The position numbers were made by a program, and so were the translations under genes. 64,000 nucleotides of DNA from Closterium sp. NIES-65. Lineage: Eukaryota; Streptophyta; Zygnematophyceae; Desmidiales; Closteriaceae. Shown in pieces: positions 10,173 to 21,600 of this stretch (positions are counted from its first letter, which is position 1; each line of letters begins with the position of its first letter). Below the pieces are notes generated by a model. The model did not search any database. It saw only the letters and a list, made by a program, of their open reading frames with translations, and was not told the DNA's origin. The stretch spans positions 6,373,501-6,437,500 of the forward strand of contig CANXME010002068.1 in the NCBI GenBank assembly GCA_948144175.1, given 5' to 3'.

Positions 10173-10289
10173 TGTCAGAATGAGAACTACAGCGGAATGC
10201 GTTGTGTTGACAGGATTGGGGTACATCACCTAACCCTAACTAGTTGTACCCCATATAGCCCAACCCACTACAGGCTATAATATTTGACA
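10173..10289 (-). repeat. Element C 3' LTR (117 bp)
   Basis: Contains the conserved hairpin arms GGGGTACA (10218-10225) and TGTACCCC (10245-10252) with a 19-nt loop including TAACCCTAAC. The polypurine tract ATGGGGGTG (minus strand) abuts it at 10290-10298. Confidence 0.95.
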
Positions 10290-10338
10290 CACCCCCATAG
10301 CCTAAGTGGGGAAGGCCAATCAACAACAAGCAACCTAC

Positions 10339-10437
10339 GGTCACAAGACCAGTCAAAAACAAGAGAAAGAAAACAAAGCTCAGGGTGGATCACAACGTCA
10401 CCACCTAATCTGAGCACAAGCAAAGGGCCACAAGGCC
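10339..10437 (-). promoter_or_regulatory. Three-hairpin 3' UTR module of element C
   Basis: GGTC-ACAA-GACC at 10339-10350, GTGGATCACAACGTCACCAC at 10385-10404 and GGCC-ACAA-GGCC at 10426-10437, same order and similar spacing as in A. An (AT)n stretch at 10460-10482 follows. Confidence 0.6.
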
Positions 10438-10515
10438 AGTCCAAAAGTGTGCAAACAAATATATATATATATATAAGGTACAAGCAAGCAACAGACAAAG
10501 AGCACCCTACAACAG

Positions 10516-13345
10516 TCAACTAGACCCAGTCTCAACGAGGCCTAACTGCAGACAAAACCGACGGTGGTCACAAGGCTGGAGGGCCTTGGTGAAGATGCCT
10601 GCAGTGTTGGCCTCGGAGGCCACAAAGTCCAGACGAGCCTGTCCGGGTCTCTGCAACTCTCGAAGGAGGAAGTACCTGACGTCGATGTACTTCACTCGGC
10701 TCTCAAGTCGAGGCTCACGACACAGGAGAATCATCGCCCTGTTGTCAGCAAACAGGGTCGGTGCAGAGCTCGGCCGCTCACCAAGGTCAGTGAGCAAAAA
10801 GGTCAACCAGCGTAGCTCCTGAGCAGCAAGGGCCCCAGCGTAGATCTCGGCCTCTGCGGTAGAAGTCGCAACAGAGGAGGACCGAGTAGACCTCCACGAA
10901 ACAGCTCCAGAACCCAGGCTGAAACAGTAACCCTGCGTAGACCTCTGAGTCTCAACGTCGTCAGCGTAGGAAGAGTCACAGTGACCGGTGAGTACAACTG
11001 GCTGTGTCCCTCCAAGTACAAGCCCCATGCCTGATGCCGCGCCAAGGTACTTCGCCACCCTCTTAGCCGCCGCCCAGTGAACAGGACGGTGTCTCCCAGT
11101 CGCAACAAAGCGAGACAGGATGCTAAGGGGGAAGGCGAGGTCCGGGCGAGTGCACGTCATCAGGTACATGAGGCAGCCCACCAGCTCTGCGTAGGGACCA
11201 CTGGGCTCGAACGGCTCGTCAGGAAAAGGCCCAGTGATTCTGTGGTCTACAGCAAGAGGAGTGGGGGCAGGAGAAGAGTCCTGAAGCCCGAACCGCTGAA
11301 GAACCTGCTGCACCATGTGTGACTGAGTGAGAGTGATGGTGCGAGCGGCTCTGTCCCTGGAGATCTGCAAGCCAAGGTAGCGGCGCAGTTCCCCAAGGTC
11401 AGTGCAGGTGTGTCTCTTCTGCAGTTCGGACTTCAACTCCGCCAGTGCAGCTGTGTCGGCCGTTGCAAAAACCAAGTCGTCAACGTAGACTAGGACGAAG
11501 AAAGGTGTACGGCCACGACGAACAAACAGCGACGGGTCGGCGGAAGACGGCTCAAACCCGAGGTCGGAGAGAGTAGAGCGGAGAGTGTCGTGCCACTCAC
11601 GGGATGCCTGGCGGAGACCGTAGACCTGTCGTCTGAGGCTCCACTGGATCCCAGGCGGGAAAGTGCCAGTGAAGCCCGGAGGACGACGCAGCCAGATCTC
11701 CTCGTGTAAGCAGCCCTGGAGGAAGGCAGTGGAGAAGTCAAGAGAGTGTAGCTCGTAGTCTCTCTGCGCTGCTACGTGCAGTAACACCCGAAGAGTGGTC
11801 ATCTTCGGGGTGGGCGCGAAGGTCTGAAAGAAGTCAAACCCCTCGCGCTGACTGAACCCTCTAGCCACGTAGCGTGCCTTGAAGACTGGGGGAGATCCCG
11901 GCGGCCGCTTCACCTTGAAGATCCACATGCCGTCAACAATGTTCGCCCCTGGGGGGGGAACCTCGTCAACGTAAGTGCCTGTGGACCTGTAGGAGGCCAT
12001 CTCTGCGTCCATGGCAGCTCTCCACTGAGAGGCCCAAGGCCCTGACACTGCCTTAGCGTAAGTGCGAGGAGTAGGTATGTCAGGAGCGTCGGGGTCTCCC
12101 TCAGGAGTGAGCAGCATGGCACAGAGATGAGGCGAAGCAGCTGCCAGGAACTCTAGCTCAAACTGTCTGTCCTCTAGGACGTCACAGCCAAGGGCACACA
12201 CACCCCCGGCGGACAGAGGACGGACAGGAGGAGCTGCCACAACTCGAGTGGCGTAGTCAAGGCGACGCGTAGCAGTAAAGTCAGTGACAGCGGCAGTGAG
12301 GACCGCGACGGAGGAAGGAGAGGCACGAGGGTCTGTAACAAGAGAGGCGAGAACACGAGAGAGAGTGGGGCGGTACGTGCGGTAGTAGTCAGTGACCGGA
12401 GTGGACAGGGAGGCAGTGAGGGAAGACTCAGGAGGACGAGGAAGGACAGACGGAGGAGAACGAGGAGGACGAGGACGAAACAACACGGTACGGAGGTCAG
12501 TGACAGGGGACGAGGGACGAGCACGAGGAGGGCGAGAGGCCCAAGTGTGGGCGAGAGGAGGGGGGGACGGAGGAGACTGAGAACGAGGGAAGACAGCCGG
12601 AGTGGAGTCCGGAGGAGGAAACGTGGGACCGAACACATGAGGAGAGGAGGGGAGACCAAGGGCCCGAAGGCCAGAAACAGGGGCCGGAGGCTGCTGCGGC
12701 AGCTGCGGCGGCTGCTGCTGCTGTGGCTGTGGTTGCGGCTGCTGCTGCTGCTGCTGCTGCTGAAACTCCAACCGCTCACGCTCCACCCGCTGCTGAACCT
12801 CCGACCTCTCACGCTCCAAACGCTGCTGCTCCTCACGCTCTAGACGACGAAGGGCCTGGTAACGAGTCGGGTAGGGGTGAGGAGGAGGAGTGGTGTCAGG
12901 AGACGACGAAGAAGAACCGGCTCCACCCTCGACAGGACCCGGCTGAGCACCCCCAGAGCGAGGACCCCCTGCGGCAGCACGACCAGTACCTGTAGGAGGT
13001 GTACCCGCACCCCCAGTCGTGGCGCCGCCAGTGGCACCAGCACCAGCCCCAGACTCTCCAGCTCCAGAAACACCACCAGCTCCAGCACCACCACCGACTC
13101 CAACACGCTCGGGACGTGCAGCTGCGGCAGGTGCACGCTCAGCTCCAACTCCAACACCCCCAGAACCAGCACCGCCAGAGCCCTCACCTTGAGCACCAAC
13201 ACCCTCAGAGTTCGCAGTGGCCGGGAGAGGAAGCGCCGACGGCTGCTGCGGAGGGTGTGAGGACGACTGTGGGGAAGGAGGAGAGACCTGGGGGGGGACC
13301 AAGGGAGGGGGGGTAGCCTGCGACACACCTGACGGAGCGGGAACC
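10516..13345 (-). pseudogene. Element C RT-RNaseH part of the polyprotein
   Basis: Open frame to the natural stop at 10516 covering the Gly/Gln linker, Copia reverse transcriptase with YVDD (LVYVDDLVFATAD), and RNase H with GHCDSSYADD and the later ADN motif. It is out of frame with the integrase segment upstream; the junction lies in C/G homopolymer tracts near 13346-13354 and 13407-13416, where two single-base gains relative to element A would explain the shift. The first Met of this frame (about 13326) falls inside the linker and is not a natural start. Confidence 0.85.
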
Positions 13346-15110
13346 GGGGGGGGGTACCGGAGGAGAGGGAGCGGGAGGAGGAGGAGCTGGGGCGAGGAAG
13401 AGGGGAGGGGGGGGGAACCGGGAGACCTCGACAGGGGTACCGGACGAAGTAGGGGACGGACTCGTCGAAACTGACGTCACGAGAGTCAAAGAACCGGTGG
13501 GAGGGAGGGTGGTAAAAGGTGAAGTCAGAGGAGGCCTCAGGGAAACCAAGGAAGACACAGGGGATGCCGCGAGGTGAGAGCTTGTCCGCAGAGGTGTCGC
13601 GGACAAGTGCCAAGCAGCCCCAGACACTAAACCTCGACGCAACACCAGGGGACCCTGTCCAAAGACTGGTCGGTGAAGCCCCTGGCCGAGAGACGCGAGG
13701 CCAGAGGTTCAGCTGGTGAGCGGCGTACCGAGCCGCGTAGGGCCACAGAAAATGGGGCGCGCGGGCATGGATCATGGAGGTGCGGGCAATCTCCATGACC
13801 AGGCCTAGCCGGCGCTCAGCAACCCCATTCTGCTGTGGAGAGTGTGGAAGAGTCCAGGACTGGGTGATGCCCTGCTCAGCACAGAATCTGGCGAGAATGC
13901 CGGAGCGAAACTCACCCCCACGGTCGGAGTGGAGACAACTGACACGACGACGACGAGTACTCTCGGTGGCGAGCAGCCACCGGATCAGCGTAGAAGTCAC
14001 GTCGGACTTCTTCGCCAAAGGGAACACGGTGGTGTACCGAGAGTAGTCGTCAACGACCACTAGGAAGAAGCTCTCTCGCTCAGGTCCAAGCCGTGGAGCG
14101 GGGCCCCAGACGTCTAAGTGGAGTGTCTCAAAGGGCTCGGAGGCTGGACGAAGGGAGGAGGAGTGAGGAGTGGCGCGCAGCCGACCCTGGACACAAGGAC
14201 CGCACGGAGGAGCGGGGGACGGCGGGAGCGGCGGGAGGTCGCGGGGGAGGCCTAAGACAAGACGCTGACTGGACATAGTGCGGAGACGAGAGAGGGACGG
14301 GTGACCAAGGCGGTGGTGCCAGAGGAGGGCAGGGTGGGACAGCGACCGACACGAGCACGACGCAGCCACTAGACCTGGCACAGCTACCTGACTGGACCTG
14401 GCTACCTGGTGGGACGGGGGAACCGGACGGGCGTCGGTGTGGAGGGTGTACAGACCAGAGCCCGGCTCCTGACGAAAAGTGGCCAGAGGGGCGTACGTGT
14501 CACCGTCCACACAGACTGCAGTGTCACCCGAAGGCTCAAACCAGACCCCGACGTGCTGTCTCGCCAGAGGAGCCACACCAACCAGGTTCCTAGAGAAAGT
14601 AGGAACGTGGAGGCCGGTCAGAGAACCGGAAGGGGCAGCTGGGCACGGGAGGGTAGTGGCGTGAGTCGCAATGACCGGTCCCGAAGAGGGATCGGCCAGT
14701 GCTACAGAAACCGGCGCCGAGAGTGGAGTAAGAGTCGTGCTGTCGCGGAAGAAGCACTGCGTCGCTCCGGAGTCCAGTGTGAAGGAGAGCGACGCGTCCG
14801 CCGAGGGAGCACCTGTACTAGTAGCTAGACAGGATCCTACACCAGCACCTACTCTAGCAACAAGCAAAGATCCTACGCTAGGTACATGCAAGTAAACAGA
14901 TCCGACAGCACTATAGTCAACATCAGCATACATGGCATAAGACCTAGCATCATCCATAGACATATCAAACACAGCAACACCACGAGCAAGGAGTGGTCCC
15001 CAGCGCGGTGGCGGGGGAGCGGAGGGACCGTGGTGCAGGACGTACAGGTCGTCAAGACGGCTGAAGCAGCGTGCAGCAGAGTGGTCAGGGCGGCCGCAGT
15101 ACGTGCCCCG
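13346..15110 (-). pseudogene. Element C protease-integrase part of the polyprotein
   Basis: Carries the second half of the zinc knuckle (CGRPDHSAARC), protease DSGA, the HHRLGH...C-x2-C integrase finger and an integrase core with LDVWGP, HSDRGGEF and NGVAERR, so the D-D-E triad is intact. It is linked to gag by a -1 type shift at a G run near 15105 and to RT by shifts near 13350-13410. Without these shifts it would resemble element A end to end. Confidence 0.85.
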
Positions 15111-16387
15111 CGCGGACCCGTCAGGATCCAGTACTCACAGGGACCAACGTCGCGGCCGGCCGAGCGGGGTCCCCGACTAGAAGGGGCACCACTGCGCCCA
15201 GTGCTCGGGGGGCCCGTAGGTCTCCACTGCTGCGGGGGGGCCCACTGCTGCGAAGGGCCCCACTGCTGCTGAGTGCCCCACTGCTGCAGAGTGCCCCACT
15301 GCTGGGGCTGCTGCTGAGGCGGACGCTGCTGTTGGCCCTGGCGCTGCTGCTGTTGTCCCTGCCGCTGCTGCTGTCCAGGCGGTGGCAGTTGCGGAGGAGT
15401 CTGCTGCTGCTGCTGCGAAAACCCCTCACCACCGTCTAGAGGAGAGCCGTCAGGTCCCGAGTCACCCCCGCCGCCACCCCCGCCACTAGTACTACCGCCA
15501 CCGCCGCCACCCGCAACACCCCCAGAACCCCCGCCGCCCTTCCCTCCCTTCTTGTCGGACTTGCCACGTTTCTGTCCGCCAGAGACAGAAACGGCCGCCG
15601 TCTCCTGAGAGGCAGAAGACGCGGCAGTGGCAAGCGAGGCAGTGAAGGTGGGAAGCTGTGGTACCGCACACCCCTCAAAGAGACGAGGAGGAGGCGCGGA
15701 AGAGGCGGAGGCAACAGCGAGGAGGTTACTCTCGATCTTCGAGAGAGCGGTCTCAAGAAGATCGATAGTAAGCTCAGTGGGGTGCTTCAGGAGAAGCGCG
15801 TCGCGGGCTGTGGCTAGACGGTCAGGGAGGCGAGTGACTAACCAGTGAATAGTGAGCCACATGGGGGGGGGTGCAAGGGCAAGCTGTTCCTCAGTGCAAG
15901 CGGCCTTGAAGCGAGCTTCAAGGGAGCGCAGGTGGGTAGCGAGGTCAGCAATAGTCTCAAAGGAGGCGAGGTCAGGGTAGATAAAGGGGACGAGGAGGCG
16001 GCTGAGGGAGGCAGAGGAGGGAGTGGAGTAGCGAGCAACAATAGCAGTGTAAAGGTCTGCAGCAGACTCGACCTGAGTGAAGTGGACAGCCTCAGTCGGC
16101 GGGAGAAGGTCGGTCAGGGCGAGGCAGGCAGCAGCGTCACGAGACTCCCACACGTCACGAGCGAGGAACCGGCGCTGGTACTCAGCCTCCTGCTCGGAAG
16201 TAGGCGGTGGGGTAGTGGGCAGCGGTGAAGGCTGCGGCGGGGCGGGCAGAGCACCGGACGCATGCGCAAACAGGTGCACGCCATCCTGGCGCTGGCTCCT
16301 AAGGTGGCGCTGGGCCTGCGTCAGCCAGGTACTAAAGTCGATCGCACGCCCCTCAGGGTCGAAACGGAGCACGCGAGACGTCGCCAT
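15105..16387 (-). pseudogene. Element C gag part of the polyprotein
   Basis: Starts at the ATG 16385-16387 (MATSRVLRF). UBN2-like capsid domain, then Lys/Gly-rich and Gln-rich low-complexity sequence, then the first Cys of the expanded zinc knuckle (CEYWILTGPR), after which the frame is lost in a GGGG run. A programmed -1 shift is conceivable, but element A needs none. Confidence 0.8.
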
Positions 16388-16399
16388 GAGGGGCGAGGA

Positions 16400-17100
16400 C
16401 AAGTGATAGCGGCCGCCAGCCGCGAGAGGAGGAGGAGAGGGAGGTGAGTGCGAGGCGGGTGCGCGCAGGCGGGGTACGCACTGGCTGGGCGCGGGGCGGC
16501 GGGGCGCGCGCAGGCGGGGCGCGCTCCGGCGCGGCGCGCTGGCTGGCGTGGCGCGCGGGCGCGGCGCGCTGGCGGGCGGCTAAGCAGGGCGTGCGCTGGC
16601 GGGCGCGGCGCGCTGGCGTGCGCGCTGGCGGGGCCCGCTGGCGTGGCGCGCTGGCGGGCGCGCTAGCGGGCGCGCTGGCGTGCGTGCTGGCGGGCGCGCT
16701 GGCGAGCTCGCTGGCGGGCGCGCTGGCGGGCTGGCGTGCAAGCGGGCTGGCGCGCAGGCTGGCTAGCGCGCTGGCGCGCTGGCTGGCTAGCGCACTGGCG
16801 CACTGGCTGGCTGGCGCGCTGGCGGGCTAGCGCGCTGGCTGGCTGGCGCGCTGGCGGGCTGGCGCGTTGGCTGGCTGGCGCGCAGGCTTCTGGCGCGCTG
16901 GCTGGCTGGCGCGCTGGCTGGCTGGCTGGCGCGCAGGCTGCTGGCGCGCTGGCTGGCTGGCGGGCGCGCAGGCTAAGGGCGGGGAGGGGAGGGGCGCGCC
17001 GGCTGGGGCGTGGGGTAGGGCGCTGGCGGGCTGGCAGGGTGCAGTGGTAACCCTAGTGGTAGGGAAGGGCGGGCCTAGGACTAGGAGCGCTAACCTACTG
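16400..17100 (-). repeat. Element C leader, GCTGGC-rich minisatellite
   Basis: About 600 bp of irregular repeats built on GCGCTGGCGGGC and GCTGGCTGGC. It sits between primer binding site and gag as in A, but the repeat sequence is different. Long open frames here come from the repeat. Confidence 0.8.
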
Positions 17101-17226
17101 CTGATACCATGTTAGAATGAGAACTACAGCGGAATGCGTTGTGTTGACAGGATTGGGGTACATCACCTAACCCTAACTAGTTGTACCCCATATAGCCCAA
17201 CCCACTACAGGCTATAATATTTGACA
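17101..17226 (-). repeat. Element C primer binding site and 5' LTR
   Basis: Minus-strand TGGTATCAG at 17101-17109 directly follows the 117-bp LTR (17110-17226). The LTR matches 10173-10289 apart from one base near its end. Confidence 0.95.
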
Positions 17227-17283
17227 TGACGCTACCAGGTGCAGAGCCTCGAACTACACGGCGACAGGCGCAACTAGCTCTCT
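17227..17283 (+). repeat. First unit of a 79-bp tandem repeat, cut by C and D
   Basis: The 57 bases between elements C and D (CTACCAGGTGCAGAGCCTCG and onward) match two further copies starting at 45412 and 45491. The unit continues after element D at 45388-45411. So C and D integrated into the same repeat unit, 57 bp apart. Confidence 0.8.
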
Positions 17284-17743
17284 TGTTGGAAACAAGTAAC
17301 TTAAGCGCCTCTGTCGTGTCGAAACACCAAGTCAGAAGCGAAGCGAAACATATCGAAGCATCGATGAGTCAACCCTTGGAGGTTGAGCAACTGCTGAAGG
17401 TTACGCGAAAGTCAAAGGTCAGCGACCTTTGACCTGACAAATACAGCGCGACAGCAAGGACAAACAACTGACTCTTTATTGAGCAGTTGCTCGAGTCGTC
17501 ACTGTATCGAACCGCAACAGCAACAGTAAAATAGTTATAAGTTATAACCTTTGATATTCCCTTGTACTCCTATAAAAGGCTTGTATCCTTTTGTTTTAAT
17601 TGCAATAATCTACTTTGCCCTCACATACCAGCGCAAGGTGGTTCAAAACACTTCACTAAAAGCTTCCGCTATTACATTATCCCATTATCCCTACCCAGAA
17701 TTTAGTCATGTAAAGATCCTAAGGACTTTTTCTCAGACCAACA
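17284..17743 (+). repeat. Element D 5' LTR (460 bp)
   Basis: Bounded by TGTTGG and CCAACA, followed without a gap by primer binding site TGGTATGAGAGC (17744-17755; one mismatch to the initiator-Met type). A TATA box TATAAAAG is at 17571-17578, consistent with an RNA start about 30 bp downstream. Confidence 0.92.
17411..17433. promoter_or_regulatory. 10-bp inverted repeat with two W-box cores in the D LTR
   Basis: Perfect arms GTCAAAGGTC and GACCTTTGAC around a 3-nt spacer, about 140 bp upstream of the TATA box. Each arm holds a TTGAC core (WRKY-type W box in land plants). It is kept unchanged in the 3' LTR at 32786-32808 although flanking bases have diverged. Confidence 0.5.
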
Positions 17744-17804
17744 TGGTATGAGAGCTCTCAGGACCAACTCAACCACGATCAAGACACTTACAACATCACA
17801 AGGT

Positions 17805-18329
17805 ATGGCAACGCAGAAGGAGAGAAGCTCCTCTAACGGCTCTCCCGGTACTACTCCTACTCCACCTCCTGCCTCTGGCCTACAGACGCGCAGATTCTTG
17901 GCTTCTTCGACGGGTCCCTGCCATATCCAACGCATGGAACGCAATACGACAAGCAGCAGTATACATATCAATCCATGATGGCGTATACAATCCTACTGCA
18001 CAACGTCACACCGAACCAGCAGCAGAACATTCGGTCTTACCGAGGATACGGAAACTCCGCCGAGCTTGCGTACAACCACCTGAAGAACCTCTATCAGGCA
18101 ATAGAAAGCGTCAATCAGAGTCGGTTAATGGCACAACTGACAACAGTGGAAATGAAGCCGAGCGAAAAAGGGATGGCGAATATCAGCCGCTGTCGCGAAT
18201 TGCGCGACAAACTCATTCGACGCGGAGGGTCGATATCAGAAGACGCCTTCGTCACAGTCGTCATTGGCGGTCTTGGTCCTCATTGGCGCTCCAGTTGCGC
18301 CATACTACGAGCTCACGGGAAGATCTCCG
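17805..18329 (+). pseudogene. Element D gag, N-terminal part
   Basis: A plausible start is the ATG at 17805 (MATQKERSS). The frame then shifts near 17880 into LGFFDGSLPYP..., followed by MMAYTILLHNVTPNQQQ and a Copia gag (UBN2-type) helix-rich region to 18329, where element G interrupts it. The coding sequence resumes at 25574 after the CTCCG duplication, in the same frame. Confidence 0.75.
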
Positions 18330-18453
18330 TGAGAAAACTAGAACGAGGAATGAATAAGTGAAAGTTGGGTACCAATACAGACCCCTAGAAAGCTGTACCC
18401 CATATGTGCTACCCCACTATAGCCTACAATAGCTATGTCATATAAATCTGACA
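18330..18453 (-). repeat. Element G 3' LTR (124 bp)
   Basis: Direct repeat of 25445-25568. The LTR hairpin is present with one arm changed (GGGTACC here, GGGTACA in the 5' copy). Confidence 0.92.
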
Positions 18454-18486
18454 CACCCCCATAGGCAAAGTGAGGGAGAACAAGGA

Positions 18487-18577
18487 GTCACAAGACCAGT
18501 CAAGCAAAGCAAAGCAAGCTCAGGGTGGATCACAACGTCACCACACATTCCGAGCACAAGGTCAAGGCCACAAGGCC
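18487..18577 (-). promoter_or_regulatory. Three-hairpin 3' UTR module of element G
   Basis: GTC-ACAA-GAC at 18487-18496 (within a slightly weakened first stem), GTGGATCACAACGTCACCAC at 18525-18544 and GGCC-ACAA-GGCC at 18566-18577. Confidence 0.55.
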
Positions 18578-18664
18578 AGTTCACATGCAGGAGTACACAT
18601 ATATATAAAAGGCTAGAAAATCAAGAGAAGGCGTATATATATATATGTAACAGTACAAGCAAGG

Positions 18665-21600
18665 TCAAGAGGTGAGCAAGTGAGGCAAGGCATGCACAAG
18701 ACCCAGCTGAGTACAGAAGCGCTGATGATCACAAGGCGCAAGTGCCTTGGTGAAGATATCAGCAGTGTTGGCCTCAGAGGCCACGTACGCAAGACGCAGC
18801 TGACCACGCTACTGTAGCTCACGAGCAAGCAAGTAGCGAAGAGCAATGTGCTTCGTTCTGTGCTCCAGTCTCTGCTCTCGACACAAGGCCAGCATGGCCT
18901 TGTTGTCTACATACAGCACTGGAGGAGAACGAGGCGGCTCTTCGAGGTCAATCAGCAGGTAGGTGAGCCAGCGTAGCTCCTGTGCAGCCATGGCCTCGGC
19001 GTAGATCTCAGCCTCACAACTGGAGCCAAGAACAGAAGACAAGCGGGTAGCCCGCCACGAAACAGAGCCGGAACCGAGGCTGAAGGTGTAACCCTGTGAC
19101 GACCGCTGCGTAGCCTCGTCGTCAGCCCAAGAAGCGTCTGCGTGCCCAGTGAGGACCACTGGACTCTGCCCTCCAAGCAAAAGCCCCATGCCCGACGTAC
19201 TGCACAAGTAGCGCAACACCCTCTTCGCTGCAGCCATGTGCTCTGGTCGGTGTCTCCCAGGAGCAACATAGCGTGCCAAGATGCTAAGAGGGTATGCAAG
19301 GTCAGGTCGTGTGCAGGTCATCAGGTACATGAGGCAACCAACAAGCTCTGGGTACGGGCCACTCGACTCTACAGACCCATCCAAAGGCAGAGCTGAGAGC
19401 GAGTGGCGAGTAGGCAGAGGAGTGGCCTGAGGCGAGGAGTACGTGAAGCCGAAGCGCTGAAGGACCTGCTGCACCATGTGTGACTGAGTCAGGGTAATGG
19501 TGCGGCGTGCTATGTCCCGGGTGATCTGCAAGCCAAAGTAGCTGCGCAGTTCACCCACGTTTGTGCACGTGTGTCTCTTCTGCAGCTCGGACTTCACGTG
19601 GGCTAGTCCAGCAGTGTCAGCAATGGCAAAGACCAAGTCGTCGACGTACACGAGGATGTAGAACGGCGGCAAAGAAGTGTTGGTGCGCAGAAACAAGGAC
19701 TGGTCGGCAGTAGAGGGAGCAAACCTAAGAGCCGCAAGCGTAGTCCTCAGTGTGTCGTGCCACTCACGCGGTGCCTGGCGGAGACCGTAGACTGGCCGCC
19801 GGAGGCTCCACAGGGTGCCAGGAGGAAAAGTCAAAGTGAAGCCAGGTGAGCGGCGCAGCCAGATCTCCTCGTGCAGGCTACCCTGCAAGAAAGTAGTGCT
19901 GAAGTCAAGAGAGTGAAGCTCGTAGTCGCGCTGAGCGGCTATGTGCAGTAGCACCCGAAGAGTGGTCATCTTCGGGGTGGGAGAGAAGGTCTGAAAGTAG
20001 TCAACTCCCTGCCGCTGACTGAAGCCACGAGCCACGTACCGCGCCTTGAAGACAGGCGGAGAACCCGGCGGCCGCTTCACCCTGAAAATCCACATGCCAG
20101 TGACGATGTTCGCCCCAGGCGGGGGAGCCCCGTCAATGTAGGTGCCTGTGGACTTCCAAGAAGCCATCTCTGCGTCCATAGCTGCCTGCCACTGAGAGGA
20201 GTAGGGACCCTCTATCGCCTCCGCGTAAGACCGCGGAGTCGCGATGTCAAGTGCATCCGCGTCTCCCTTAGTGGTAAGCAGTACGTACACGAGATGAGGT
20301 GAAGCAGCAGCCAGACACTGGAACTCCTCTTGCCTGTCCTCAAGGACGTCTGTGCCAAGGGCACACTCACCCCCGACGGACGGAGGACAGACAGACTCAG
20401 ACTCAGCAACAAGACTAGCAGCGTAGTCTAGACGACAGCGAGCAGCAAAGTCAACGAGCTCAGCAACTAGGGCAGACACTGCAGTGGACTCAAAGGAAGG
20501 GTCAGTGACGACAGTAGCAAGGAGACGCGTGACAGTAGGACTGGCAGCACGAAGAGAGTCCGAATCCGGGTCGGCAAGAGCAGGAAGAGAGGACGTAGGA
20601 GGAGAAGGGAAAGGGGCACGCAGAGAAGCAGTGGACGGACGCAGAGACATCCGGTGCGTGCCAGGGACAGGAGGAGGACGCTGACGCGAACCACGACCAC
20701 TAGTGCGAGTAGCACGGACAAGCGACGCAGGGCGAGACGCAGGCTCACAACGCTCAGCAAGACCTCCAGTAGGACCAGTGTAGGGAGAAGGAGCAGGGAG
20801 TGGGGAGGCGGGCTGTAACTGTAACTGGGACGGGACAGGCTGTGGACACTCTAAGGGAGGAGGAGGACCAGTAGAAGGCGGGAGACCAAGAACCTGCTGA
20901 AGGAGCGGAACGAAGTACGGCCGAGGCCGCGCGGCGACTCCAGACACAGCAGGGACAGCACCAGCACCCCCAGCTGCAGCACCAGCGCCAACAGCACCTC
21001 CATCTCCAGTACCTCCAGCAGTACCAGTAGCACCCCCAGTAGGACCGCCTCCAGGACCGACAGCAGTAGCCTCAGCGCCAACACCCTCTGCAGCTCCAGC
21101 TCTAGTCGTACCCGCACGCCCAGCAGCTCCAGTACTCCCAGTACGAGTACCTCCGGGACCCGAGGCACAAGCACCCTCAGCAGCCGAAGAAACTCCAGCT
21201 CCAGCAGCACGCCTCCAGCGCCGGGCAAACCACTCGCACAGCTCCTGTGGAGAGAGTGGCTCCCGCCGAGACGAAGCACCCGGAGAACCACCACGCCCAG
21301 CACCGCCAGACGCCACACGAGCAAGCCCAGCTCCCGCAGGCTCCTCACCCCCAGGCTCAGCAGCTCTAGACGTGGCACCCCCAGGCTCAGCACCTCCAGA
21401 CGTAGCACCCCCAGGCGCAGCACCCCCAGGCGTAGAACCCCCAGGCGCAGCACCCCCACGCTCAGCACCCCCAATCTCAGCACCCCCAGGCTCAGCACCC
21501 TTAGTAGTAGCACCCCCAGTCTCAGCACCCCCAGGCGTAGCACCCCCAGTAGTAGCACCCCCAGGCTCAGCACCCCCATAGTCAGCACCCCCAGGCTCAG

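Larger units (their letters stand above)
10173..17226 (-). mobile_element. Element C: full-length tiny-LTR Copia, frameshifted
   Basis: LTRs 10173-10289 and 17110-17226 (117 bp) show one difference (TGTCAG versus TGTTAG). A perfect TGACG duplication lies at 10168-10172 and 17227-17231. The structure is as in element A: primer binding site TGGTATCAG, GC-rich leader, gag-pol, three-hairpin 3' UTR module, polypurine tract. Protein similarity to A is high in RT and RNase H. The frame is broken only by small indels, several in C/G runs, so it is young but probably not autonomous, unless these are sequencing errors. Confidence 0.95.

Noticed and set aside
15095-15115. Programmed -1 frameshift between gag and pol in element C
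   Set aside because: The slip would occur at a G run inside the zinc knuckle, and the related element A is in one frame; a single-base deletion or sequencing error is simpler.
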